From assembly GCA_016191325.1 (NCBI GenBank), contig JACPOV010000008.1, positions 384,049 to 448,048 on the forward strand: a DNA stretch of 64,000 bases. Reading direction: 5' to 3'. Source of the stretch: Candidatus Dependentiae bacterium. GTDB taxonomy: Bacteria; Babelota; Babeliae; Babelales; JACPOV01. Positions 9,074 through 16,991 of this stretch are shown here, one piece after another. Below the pieces are notes generated by a model that saw nothing but the letters and a program-made list of their open reading frames with translations, did not search any database and had not been told where the DNA came from. The position numbers and the translations under genes are program-made. Each line of letters starts with the position of its first letter. Positions within the stretch are counted from its first letter, which is position 1.

Positions 9074-9802
9074 ATGGCCAAACAACGGCTTGATCTCGTT
9101 ATTATTCAGCAGCGGCCAGATTTGAGTCGAGCTTTTATCCAAAGCATCATTATGCAAGGGAAGGTGAAAGTTGATGGCCAAATTACTACTAAGGCGGGAA
9201 CGCTTATAGCGCTAGATGCTCAAATCGATATGGACGTCACTCAGCCAAAGTACGTTTCGCGTGCAGGATTTAAACTAGAGGCGGCTTTAGACGCTTTTAA
9301 TCTTGATGTGAGCGATCTTGTAGCTCTCGATGCGGGAATTTCTACTGGGGGTTTTAGCGATTGCATGCTGCAACGAGGAATTGCTAAAATTTATGGCATT
9401 GATGTGGGGTACGGGCAAGTTCATGAAAAGGTACGCAATGATGAGAGAGTGATCGTTATGGAACGAACCAATTTGCGCCACTTAGCGTCGCTTCCAGAGC
9501 TTGTTGATTTAGTAACCCTCGATTTGTCGTTCATCTCTGTATTAAAAGTAATAGAAGCGGTTAAGAACGTTATCAAACCAGATGGGCGACTTATAGTTCT
9601 TATTAAACCTCAATTTGAGGCTGAACGATTCCAAATTGGCAAGGGAGGAATTGTGACCGATCCGTCAGTTCACGAAACTGTTATTAAAAAAGTAACAAGT
9701 GGCATCGCTGATCAGGGATTCGAATATAAAGGAATTATAGAATCGCCGATTTTAGGCGGTGATGGTAATAAAGAGTTTCTCGCTCTTTTTGTAAAAAAAT
9801 AG
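9074..9802 (+). CDS. tlyA: TlyA-family rRNA 2'-O-methyltransferase
   Basis: A 242-residue cytoplasmic enzyme that methylates ribose 2'-OH of rRNA (16S/23S in known members; often misnamed hemolysin A). Residues 1-60 form an S4 RNA-binding domain (RLDLVIIQQRPDLSRAFIQS). The rest is an FtsJ-type SAM methyltransferase with KYVSRAGFKLE, the SAM loop LDAGISTGGFSDCML, and LVTLDLSFIS. The K-D-K-E style catalytic residues are plausible (LIKPQFE). An AGAGGA SD precedes the ATG. Confidence 0.92.
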   Translation: MAKQRLDLVIIQQRPDLSRAFIQSIIMQGKVKVDGQITTKAGTLIALDAQIDMDVTQPKYVSRAGFKLEAALDAFNLDVSDLVALDAGISTGGFSDCMLQRGIAKIYGIDVGYGQVHEKVRNDERVIVMERTNLRHLASLPELVDLVTLDLSFISVLKVIEAVKNVIKPDGRLIVLIKPQFEAERFQIGKGGIVTDPSVHETVIKKVTSGIADQGFEYKGIIESPILGGDGNKEFLALFVKK

Positions 9803-9809
9803 TTCCAAT

Positions 9810-10454
9810 TCAACGGGACAAAAGAAGCGTATCTTTTAGATTTTGAATTATTGCAGCGAGATTACTTAACGCTTGTGATAATAATTTTCCCGTTTTTGCT
9901 ATGAATCCGCTTTCTTCCAGAGCTGTTTTAAAATCATTAGTCTCGAGAAGCTGCACAAGTGTTGGATCGACAGCTACCGTGAGTGTGCGATTGAGGATTT
10001 TTTCTACACTAACCAGCTTTGCGCTGCTGAGCACATCTACTTTAGGGATAGGTATTTGTGCGAGATATACAAAATGATTTTTTCTTTTTCCAAATTCTGA
10101 AAAAGGGCCAAACATTTCACCACCAATAACTTTTATTAACGGTGAAGCGATTACGTCTACTTTTTGCTTTTTTAAAAATTCATTGAAAAACTCTGTCGCT
10201 TTTGAGAGAGCTTCATCTTGGGCTTCCTGAGTTTCTACTTGCGCATTGATTATTACTTTTGCACGTGGATTTATATATTCTTCATAACTTCTGCCAAACC
10301 AACCCATTTTTGTTTCTTTAACAAGAAAGATTTGCAGGTTATTATCAAATGATTTGTTGAGTGGCAGAATATCAATATAAGCTTCAAATTCTGCCTTAAT
10401 TGATGCAAAAAAAATGAATGTCATTAATAAAAAAAATCGTTTGAATAAAAGCAT
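9810..10454 (-). CDS. secreted protein of unknown function
   Basis: 214 residues, signal peptide (MLLFKRFFLLMTFIFFASIKA), no recognised family. The mature part is alpha/beta in composition with a predicted helical, Leu-rich end (LSNLAAIIQNLKDTLLLSR). Its stop lies 7 bases beyond the tlyA stop, in convergent orientation. A GAGAGG SD precedes the ATG. Exported, role unknown. Confidence 0.6.
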   Translation of the reverse strand: MLLFKRFFLLMTFIFFASIKAEFEAYIDILPLNKSFDNNLQIFLVKETKMGWFGRSYEEYINPRAKVIINAQVETQEAQDEALSKATEFFNEFLKKQKVDVIASPLIKVIGGEMFGPFSEFGKRKNHFVYLAQIPIPKVDVLSSAKLVSVEKILNRTLTVAVDPTLVQLLETNDFKTALEESGFIAKTGKLLSQALSNLAAIIQNLKDTLLLSR

Positions 10455-10584
10455 TAATATATCCTCTCAATAATTTTGTATTTAGATTACTCTAGATAGG
10501 TTCGTTCCTACAAGGTTTTGAGTTGCATTGAGAATAAATTCAGCTCGCTTTTTAGGCTTTTTTTGCTACAATTATCGAATGAAT

Positions 10585-10661
10585 GCGCCCGTAGCTCAAT
10601 TGGATAGAGTACCGGACTTCGACTCCGTAGGTTGCAGGTTCGAGTCCTGCCGGGCGCACCA
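10585..10661 (+). tRNA. tRNA-Arg (anticodon TCG)
   Basis: A 77-base cloverleaf. The acceptor stem GCGCCCG pairs with CGGGCGC, followed by discriminator A and an encoded CCA. The D arm is GCTC...GAGT, the anticodon loop CTTCGAC gives TCG, and the T arm contains GGTTCGAGTCC. One mismatch (C27-T43) sits at the top of the anticodon stem. A TACAAT -10-like box is 13-18 bases upstream. Confidence 0.95.
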
Positions 10662-10673
10662 GTCTTCGCTTAT

Positions 10674-10691
10674 CCGGGCCTTCCGGCTCGG
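10674..10691 (+). other. GC-rich hairpin just 3' of tRNA-Arg(TCG)
   Basis: CCGGGCC, loop TTCC, GGCTCGG: a 7-bp stem with one G-T pair in an otherwise AT-rich spacer. It is not followed by a T-run, so it is not a standard terminator. It may protect or guide processing of the tRNA 3' end, or be part of a repeat. Confidence 0.4.
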
Positions 10692-10780
10692 CAAGCTACG
10701 CCTGGCTGTCGCCATTCTTCGATTATTAGAGATTGCCTACATTTTCATTTTATAAAAAAACTTTATACTTGAGCCAAAAT

Positions 10781-10857
10781 GCGCCCGTAGCTCAGGTGGA
10801 TAGAGCGACAGATTCCTAATCTGTAGGCCGCAGGTTCAAATCCTGTCGGGCGCACCA
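10781..10857 (+). tRNA. tRNA-Arg (anticodon CCT)
   Basis: A 77-base cloverleaf. The acceptor stem GCGCCCG/CGGGCGC is identical to the tRNA 119 bases upstream, with discriminator A and encoded CCA. The anticodon stem ACAGA/TCTGT encloses loop TTCCTAA, giving CCT, which reads AGG. The T arm contains GGTTCAAATCC. A TATACT -10 box lies at 10764-10769. Confidence 0.95.
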
Positions 10858-10954
10858 CGCTTCGTCTTATTTGCACTTCGCATGGCGCGGCCAGTTTTTA
10901 CATAATGGTGCCTTTGTTTATAAAAAAATTATCATCTATTACAGAGAAATTAAT

Positions 10955-11476
10955 TTGAAGATTATTTTATATTATTTTTTTATCGCAAGTTTGGTTGTAA
11001 ATGCTGAAGGTGAATTACGCGGTATCGCATTGTGGCAGGTACGCGCACAAGCGGACAATGAGCTTGATGGTATGAAGAACAATGAGATGTGCAAAGATTG
11101 TATCGAGAAACAAAATTGTGCAAGATTGCATCGTCATCTAATCGAAACGCTCATACGTACAAATGAGAAAGAAATTTCTCATGAAATTTATAATGTAACT
11201 TTGGATTTTTATGGGGTGGAGAAAATTTTTGATTTCTTTTTAGGAGATGCGACGCAAAAGCAGTTTAAAGAGAATGCTATAGATTACGGGATTGCGATAG
11301 ATTCTCATGAAGAAGCTTTCAAGCAATGCTTAGAAAAAAGAAATAAATTCGCGTGCCTCTACATTGGAGAGCTGATGAAAACAAACTTAGTGTTAGAAAG
11401 TAGTTCGGCAACTACTAGTGCGATTGATGCTTATATAAATAAAATAAAAAGCAGTCAGCAAACTTCATTAAAGTGA
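10955..11476 (+). CDS. secreted protein of unknown function
   Basis: The most sensible start is TTG at 10955, giving 173 residues with a signal peptide (LKIILYYFFIASLVVNAEG); longer in-frame starts would reach back almost to the tRNA. The mature part is helical, with a CKDCIEKQNC cysteine group and a second cysteine pair near the middle (FKQCLEKRNKFAC), which could form disulphides. No family recognised. A hairpin terminator follows. Confidence 0.5.
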   Translation: MKIILYYFFIASLVVNAEGELRGIALWQVRAQADNELDGMKNNEMCKDCIEKQNCARLHRHLIETLIRTNEKEISHEIYNVTLDFYGVEKIFDFFLGDATQKQFKENAIDYGIAIDSHEEAFKQCLEKRNKFACLYIGELMKTNLVLESSSATTSAIDAYINKIKSSQQTSLK

Positions 11477-11480
11477 ATAA

Positions 11481-11507
11481 GAAAGGGCCTTACATTATAA
11501 GACCCTT
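11481..11507. terminator. bidirectional hairpin terminator
   Basis: GAAAGGG ... CCCTTTC, a perfect 7-bp stem with AT-rich flanks, between two convergent genes ending at 11476 and 11513. Confidence 0.7.
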
Positions 11508-11512
11508 TCAAT

Positions 11513-11896
11513 TTATTTTTTGTACGAGGGAAATTTGTATAAAACGCATACAAATGGAATGCTCATAAGTGCCATTCCCACTAGTAATCCTGAACTAAAA
11601 GCGAATTTTCCACGGTGTCGGAGAAAGAATGGTCTATTTTCTTTTGTTAATTTTGAGTATGCATTTTCTAGAGGTCTGAAATCGTAAATTCCGTTTTCGT
11701 TTCCTGTGAGGGATTTTTGTAAAACTTCTAGATTATTTGAAAAATTAAAATAAGAAAAAGCGGAAACATTTTTATTGCCAAGTTTTAATGTGTGTTTAAA
11801 CCCCGGCTCAGTAACAATTTTCTCAACAGCATTTTCCATGGAAAGTGCATTATTTATTATTATGCTTAATAAGATAGTTGCTATCAATTTATTCAT
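11513..11896 (-). CDS. small secreted/membrane protein
   Basis: 127 residues from the ATG at 11896, which is preceded by AAAAGGAA; a longer open frame upstream lacks an SD and reads into the divergent neighbour. The signal peptide (MNKLIATILLSIIINNALS) is followed by MEN. A C-terminal membrane segment (FSSGLLVGMALMSIPFVCVLY) ends in a basic tail, so the protein is probably anchored in the envelope by its C-terminus. Family unknown. Confidence 0.6.
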   Translation of the reverse strand: MNKLIATILLSIIINNALSMENAVEKIVTEPGFKHTLKLGNKNVSAFSYFNFSNNLEVLQKSLTGNENGIYDFRPLENAYSKLTKENRPFFLRHRGKFAFSSGLLVGMALMSIPFVCVLYKFPSYKK

Positions 11897-12008
11897 GAAA
11901 ATTCCTTTTGAAGTAAAATTATTAGCATGTAAATTAAGTATAGCACGCTCTATAGTGCGCGTCGATTTCGAATAATAGTAAAAATTATTGGCGATTGTTT
12001 TGATTTTT

Positions 12009-13214
12009 ATGAATAAAAAATTTGTTGTTATTGGATCATCAGCAGCTGGAATGGGCGCTGTCGCTACATTGCGGCAATTAGATGCGCATGCAGAAATTAT
12101 TTGCATATCTGATGAGATGCAGATGCCCTATAATAAATGTTTATTGCCGGATTACGTGGCAGGTGATAAGCAGCTAGCGGATATTTTCACACGTCCTCAA
12201 GAATTTTTCGATCAACAAAAAATAAATCTTTTGTTGGGAAAAAAAGTTGAAAAGATTTCTCCCGTTGCGCGAAAAATTATTTTGGTTGATGGTGATGAAA
12301 TTTCTTATGATAAGTTGCTGATTGCTACTGGTGCTCATGCACGCAAAATTAATTTAGAAAAAATGTGTGCGGGGATTTTTTATTTTTATTCCTTGCACGA
12401 TATTTTGCGACTGAAAGAATATTGCGCATCGCATGCAGTTTCTTCGGTATTAGTTGTTGGCTCAGGATTAACTGGTATGGAATGCGCAGATGCATTGGAG
12501 CAAAATGGGATTTCTGTTTCCGTTCTGGAATCCAATTCGCGCGTTATTAATAGTTTGCTCGATCAGCAGGGTGCTGCGGTAGTGCGCTTGAATGCTGAAA
12601 AAATAGGCGTTAGATTTTTTTTGGATGAAGAACTTAAAGAAATTGTGCAAGATGATGGACGCATTGCCGCTGTTAAAACAAAGAGCGGGCGTGTTATTGG
12701 CGCGCAAATGATTGTTTTTGCAATCGGTTCAGTACAAAATATTAAACTAGCCCACGATGCGGCAATTGATACATCCAAGAATGGAATTTTAGTAAATGAA
12801 TGTATGCAAACATCAAGCCCTGATGTTTACGCCGCGGGCGATTGCGTTGAAACTTTTGACAGGATTACGAATAATCGCTTAGCAAGTTTTAAATGGTCTG
12901 ATGCAGTATCTCAAGGGGTATGCGCTGCACATGCGATGGTGGGCCAATCAAAACCGTATGCAGGAATTTTCCAATTTTATAGCTCATATTTTTTTCAGAA
13001 CAAATTTTTTGTTGCGGGCTCTCAGCAATTAGCGTTCGATCAAGAATTTAACAAGGTAACAAATAGTTCGTATGTTTCTTGCAAGATGCGCGAAGGAAAA
13101 CTTTGCAGTGTTATTATTATTGGTTATGAAAAAATAGTTCCGATTATTCGCGCGCATTATGCTCGACAAGATTTTATTACCGAATCAATGTTGGAAGAAA
13201 TTTTTAATTCGTGA
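12009..13214 (+). CDS. FAD-dependent NAD(P)H oxidoreductase (NirB-N/NorW/rubredoxin reductase-like)
   Basis: A 401-residue cytoplasmic flavoprotein of the pyridine nucleotide-disulphide oxidoreductase superfamily. FAD motif GSSAAGMGAVATLRQL is at residues 8-23, NAD(P) motif VVGSGLTGMECADAL is mid-protein, and the second FAD motif is DVYAAGDCVE. No redox-active CxxC pair is apparent, so it resembles NADH oxidase, rubredoxin reductase or the N-terminal half of nitrite reductase. Electron acceptor unknown. ATG at 12009 is preferred over an upstream TTG. It is convergent with the NlpC/P60 gene, overlapping it by 11 bases. Confidence 0.85.
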   Translation: MNKKFVVIGSSAAGMGAVATLRQLDAHAEIICISDEMQMPYNKCLLPDYVAGDKQLADIFTRPQEFFDQQKINLLLGKKVEKISPVARKIILVDGDEISYDKLLIATGAHARKINLEKMCAGIFYFYSLHDILRLKEYCASHAVSSVLVVGSGLTGMECADALEQNGISVSVLESNSRVINSLLDQQGAAVVRLNAEKIGVRFFLDEELKEIVQDDGRIAAVKTKSGRVIGAQMIVFAIGSVQNIKLAHDAAIDTSKNGILVNECMQTSSPDVYAAGDCVETFDRITNNRLASFKWSDAVSQGVCAAHAMVGQSKPYAGIFQFYSSYFFQNKFFVAGSQQLAFDQEFNKVTNSSYVSCKMREGKLCSVIIIGYEKIVPIIRAHYARQDFITESMLEEIFNS

Positions 13215-14397
13215 GCGTGCTTGATAACTGCAATATTTTTAGTGTTGCTATTGAATGCGCTACGCTTCCATCTTTTTGTAAACGATAAATCATTTTTTTC
13301 TCACGTGCATGCGCTAAAAGTTGACTAACCGTTTCGATATTTTTAAATACGGTGCTGACTGGTAGTTCATGAATTTTTCCATATCCTTGGCCATATGCTC
13401 GTGCTTCAATAATTGAATTGCGTGAAACATCGCTAATAACTATTACGTGCCCAGGAAACCAAATAAGATCGCCATTTTGAATATCTCGCGCATGCGAAAT
13501 TTCTTTCAAATGATTAGCAATTGTAGCGGTGTTTTTATAGTAGTAGGGTATGCCCGCAAGTTGCGCTGCTCGTGCTATTAATCCCGCGCAATCGAATCCA
13601 GAACACATCTTTTTTTGCGTGCGTGGTACAAAAAGAGTAGCGCCTTTTGCAGCTGGCATAGAAATAAAATGTGGTTCGTTTTCGTGAGTTGTAAAACTGC
13701 ATCCGCCCCATACATAAGGAATATAGCCATTATTCTGGTGTGCCCATGAATGCAATAATCTTAGAAAAATTTCTCTTCGCTCATCCCATGAACGATCATT
13801 GCTTGATTCGATACATTTATTGATCGGGAGCGAAATAGTTAGTGGTGTGTTCAGATGTCTATTAAAAGCGAAAACTTCAATTTGGTTAGTTTGTGTATTT
13901 TTTTCGGTGCGCACAAACCGTGTTCCCACTGAATAAGTAGTTTGTGTACGAGGATCGTAGTGCGGTTGTAAAAGGGCAACTATTCTTTGATGATTGCCGC
14001 TTGATTTTCTTGGATTAAAACTGAGTGGTTCTGGAATTGTATCAATCGGTATTGCCCGAGCAACCAGCTCTGCCATTGGAAGCAGATTTTTTCTTAGAGT
14101 CCAATAACTAGTTTGCGGCGCGCCGCCTGGCGTAAGTTCATAAAACGCGGAGCTAATTCTCACGCGAGCTTCAGCACCTTTTTCTTCTTCTATAGTAACA
14201 ATTTCATTATAAAGGAGTTGATGAAGTCGAATGCAGAACTCGACTGGTTTTGCGCAAAGACCCAATCCTTGATAGGCTTTTTCTCCCGATTGATTGCCGA
14301 GCAAATCGGCAACGGGGACGATAACTACTGCTTGTTTTCCTTGGCATACGGAAAACAAAACAATAAGAAATATGAGTGATGAAATAACTCTACGCAT
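13204..14397 (-). CDS. secreted NlpC/P60-family cysteine peptidase
   Basis: 397 residues with a signal peptide (MRRVISSLIFLIVLFSVCQG). The N-terminal part looks like SH3-type cell-wall binding modules (VVPVADLLG..., EEKGAEARVRISSAFYEL). The C-terminal NlpC/P60 domain has the catalytic Cys in GFDCAGLIARAA and His in PGHVIVISD. Members cleave gamma-D-Glu-diaminopimelate or related bonds in peptidoglycan stem peptides. With the amidase at 15760-16899 it suggests active wall remodelling, although hosts' walls or proteins could also be targets. Confidence 0.85.
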   Translation of the reverse strand: MRRVISSLIFLIVLFSVCQGKQAVVIVPVADLLGNQSGEKAYQGLGLCAKPVEFCIRLHQLLYNEIVTIEEEKGAEARVRISSAFYELTPGGAPQTSYWTLRKNLLPMAELVARAIPIDTIPEPLSFNPRKSSGNHQRIVALLQPHYDPRTQTTYSVGTRFVRTEKNTQTNQIEVFAFNRHLNTPLTISLPINKCIESSNDRSWDERREIFLRLLHSWAHQNNGYIPYVWGGCSFTTHENEPHFISMPAAKGATLFVPRTQKKMCSGFDCAGLIARAAQLAGIPYYYKNTATIANHLKEISHARDIQNGDLIWFPGHVIVISDVSRNSIIEARAYGQGYGKIHELPVSTVFKNIETVSQLLAHAREKKMIYRLQKDGSVAHSIATLKILQLSSTLTN

Positions 14398-14608
14398 AAC
14401 GGTTCCCTCATCCTAAGTATTTCAATTAGATTATAAGAATGCAATAATATAGAGCTTTGGAAAATTTTGAAAGGTGCCATCCAGTAACGAAAAATAAAAA
14501 AACTATGAAGAGTTGGGGTTTTTGAAGGTTGCGTTATTATTCAATTGAAAAATAAATGCAAATATATATATAATATTGCTGATAGGCTCTGTAATGCAAA
14601 AGGAATTG

Positions 14609-15661
14609 ATGAAACACTTAATTTTTTTTCTGGGAATTTCGTTTTGGTGCTTTTCTTTTGCGCAGGCAACCCAACAAGAGTGGGCAAGTTGCTATAAAAA
14701 AAGATTTTCTCAAGCTAAACAACTTGATCACAAGAATCTCGCTTCATTAACATTTGGAAAAAAAACTGTGCCATTATTTACACAGCTTATTTTTTCTTGG
14801 AATGCGCATCGTCCCGCACGAGGCTATTATAGATTTTTAGCACAAGTGCGCGATGCAGGAACGCAAAATTGGCACGATTGGCATACGATGATAGAATGGG
14901 GTCAACACACACAGCGTTCTTATTTTAACAAATCAGGAACGGGAACTAAGTATGAACATGTTCGCTTAGAGATTCCCCCCAATAAGCCTTCGGATGCCTT
15001 TCGCATTAAAATAGAATCACACGAGGGCGCAGATTTATCACAACTTGCAGCATTGAGCGTAACGATTGCAAATTTTCCCGATTTCCAAGAGGAAGATGCT
15101 CAACAGGTATGCGCAGCACTTTCATCCGTGCATGTCGTAGGTGTTGGAAAACAATCACAGATGGTTCTTGAGCATCCTCGCAAAGAAGCGCTATGTTCAC
15201 CCACATCGTGTTCAATTGTTTCTAGCTTTTTAAGTGGAGTACCGATAGATCCTATTGCTTTTGCGGCGCGTTCGTATGATGCGGGGCTGGATGCATATGG
15301 GAGCTGGCCGTTCAATACGGTAACCGCATACGAATTGTGCAAAGGCGATTTTTTCTTTTATGTGACACGGCCTAATTCTTTTGCACAAATTCACCAATCG
15401 CTGAAAAAGAACTTACCGGTAGTTGTCAGTGTTCGTGGTCCACTTTTAACTGCGCCGCGAGAGTACAAAAATGGACATCTTTTAGTAATTGTTGGTTTTG
15501 ATGCAGAAAGTAAAATGGTAATGTGCCATGACCCTGCATTTGAAAATACTGAAGATACCGCCGTTTCTTATCCGCTCGATTCTTTTTTGAAAGCTTGGGA
15601 GCGCTCGCGAAGACTTTCTTATATTGCCGAGCGTGCAACAACCCCTTTAAAAGAGCATTAA
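14609..15661 (+). CDS. secreted C39-like papain-fold cysteine peptidase
   Basis: 350 residues. ATG at 14609 is chosen for its AAAGGAA SD and signal peptide (MKHLIFFLGISFWCFSFAQA). The C-terminal half fits Peptidase_C39_2: catalytic Cys in LCSPTSCSIV, His in NGHLLVIVGFD, and Asp/Asn-type third residue in CHDPAF. The N-terminal part resembles a beta-sandwich (WNAHRPARGYYRF). Likely cleaves peptides outside the cytoplasm; substrate unknown. Confidence 0.75.
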   Translation: MKHLIFFLGISFWCFSFAQATQQEWASCYKKRFSQAKQLDHKNLASLTFGKKTVPLFTQLIFSWNAHRPARGYYRFLAQVRDAGTQNWHDWHTMIEWGQHTQRSYFNKSGTGTKYEHVRLEIPPNKPSDAFRIKIESHEGADLSQLAALSVTIANFPDFQEEDAQQVCAALSSVHVVGVGKQSQMVLEHPRKEALCSPTSCSIVSSFLSGVPIDPIAFAARSYDAGLDAYGSWPFNTVTAYELCKGDFFFYVTRPNSFAQIHQSLKKNLPVVVSVRGPLLTAPREYKNGHLLVIVGFDAESKMVMCHDPAFENTEDTAVSYPLDSFLKAWERSRRLSYIAERATTPLKEH

Positions 15662-15759
15662 TTTTAATTTCAATCTGAATTATTTACTTTACTCCCCCCC
15701 TGTTATTAGGATGGTATCAGGCAAGCGATTCTGCATCTGCGGATTATAAAGGGGGAATA

Positions 15760-16899
15760 ATGAACAAGTATTATGGTTTGCTGATTAGTTTGAGTATATG
15801 TTTGATTGGTCAAGCTGCTGGGCACAAATCTTCGATCGTAACTAAGGCGTTTTTCCATCAAGGTAAGTTGAGTGACAAAGTGATGTTCTACTTTGATGTT
15901 GAACCACTTTGTAATGAATTACCTGCGCGTCCGTCGCAAAAAAGTGGAACAGCTATGAAAGAACTGGTGCTCTTCTTTCCGCTTACTTCGTTTTCACGCG
16001 AAGCGAAACATAATTTAGCTGGTTTAAAAGATACGAATAATTCATTGTATAAGATTTCCTTAGAAGAGGTTGAAAAACCAATAAAGGGTTTAAAGGTTTA
16101 TGTTGCATATGATCCAGAATCAATTATTTTTGACTATTCATCATGCGATGTGATAAGCGCTACTAAAGGCTTTGTGATGAGTTTTCATAATAAAAAAGTT
16201 TTAGAAAAAATAAAGCACGCTAGTAATTCAGTTTTACGGTACGCTGAGGCGGAAAAACCTCAAAAAAAAAGAATTGTTGTTGATTTTGGCCATGGCGGTA
16301 GGGATACTGGAACTATAGGTTGCCATTCACTAAAAGAAAAAGATCTGACGCTTCAAGTGGGAAGAAAAGTTGTTTCTCTCCTAAAGCAAAAAGGTTTTGA
16401 GGTTTGCGTTACCCGTGATCGTGATGTTTTCATCCCGCTTGATAGACGGACAACTTTTGCCAATCAAAAAAATGCGGAACTTTTTGTTTCTATTCATGCC
16501 AATTCATCACCGAAAAAAAATATCCAGGGAGTTGAAACCTATTGGTCTCCCCGTTGTTCTGTTCATAAACAGTCGCTAAAACAAAAAATAACTGCCGACG
16601 TTGCTCTGCAAGAATTTTATTATCCATTTGATTCTAGAGCAGAATTATTAGCCCGTTGCGTACACAATGGCGTTCTCACCTGCGTGCAATCAACTTACAA
16701 ACTTGTTGATCGCGCGGTAAAAAAATCTATTTCACAAGTGCTGATTGGCACCGATATGCCATCCACTCTTATTGAGATAGGATTTCTCTCTCATGCGCAA
16801 GAAGCGGACTGGTTATCACAAGATAGTAATCAAATAAAAATTGCTGCCGGAATCTGCAATGGTATTGAGGCGTATTATAAAAGTGCTTTTGCTGCTTGA
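15760..16899 (+). CDS. N-acetylmuramoyl-L-alanine amidase (Amidase_3)
   Basis: 379 residues with a signal peptide (MNKYYGLLISLSICLIGQAAG). An N-terminal AMIN-like beta region is followed by a zinc amidase domain with ligands in VDFGHGGRDTG, LKEKDLTLQV and SIHANSS, plus the catalytic Glu in LIEIGFLSH. The enzyme cuts the bond between MurNAc and the stem peptide, as AmiA/B/C do at cell separation. GGGGG SD precedes the ATG. dnaA follows on the same strand but with its own promoter. Confidence 0.92.
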   Translation: MNKYYGLLISLSICLIGQAAGHKSSIVTKAFFHQGKLSDKVMFYFDVEPLCNELPARPSQKSGTAMKELVLFFPLTSFSREAKHNLAGLKDTNNSLYKISLEEVEKPIKGLKVYVAYDPESIIFDYSSCDVISATKGFVMSFHNKKVLEKIKHASNSVLRYAEAEKPQKKRIVVDFGHGGRDTGTIGCHSLKEKDLTLQVGRKVVSLLKQKGFEVCVTRDRDVFIPLDRRTTFANQKNAELFVSIHANSSPKKNIQGVETYWSPRCSVHKQSLKQKITADVALQEFYYPFDSRAELLARCVHNGVLTCVQSTYKLVDRAVKKSISQVLIGTDMPSTLIEIGFLSHAQEADWLSQDSNQIKIAAGICNGIEAYYKSAFAA

Positions 16900-16911
16900 T
16901 AAATGCGCGCC

Positions 16912-16941
16912 TTGATTAACTCTTTGTGATCGTGCTACACT
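16912..16941 (+). promoter_or_regulatory. predicted sigma-70 promoter of dnaA
   Basis: TTGATT, an 18-base spacer, and TACACT, ending 50 bases before the dnaA start codon. Pattern match only. Confidence 0.4.
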
Positions 16942-16991
16942 GCAATACAATCAAAAAAACATGTATCACTTTTTCATAAAATAGATTAAGC

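Noticed and set aside
10528-10755. Open frame across the first tRNA
   Set aside because: It covers the tRNA-Arg gene and has no SD or family; it is a chance frame.
15670-15759. Possible regulatory leader before the amidase gene
   Set aside because: A C-run and short AT stretches only; no stable hairpin or known riboswitch pattern could be drawn.
16900-16991. Possible replication origin upstream of dnaA
   Set aside because: Only 92 bases, no TTATNCACA boxes and no AT-rich 13-mer array; it holds a promoter-like pair only.
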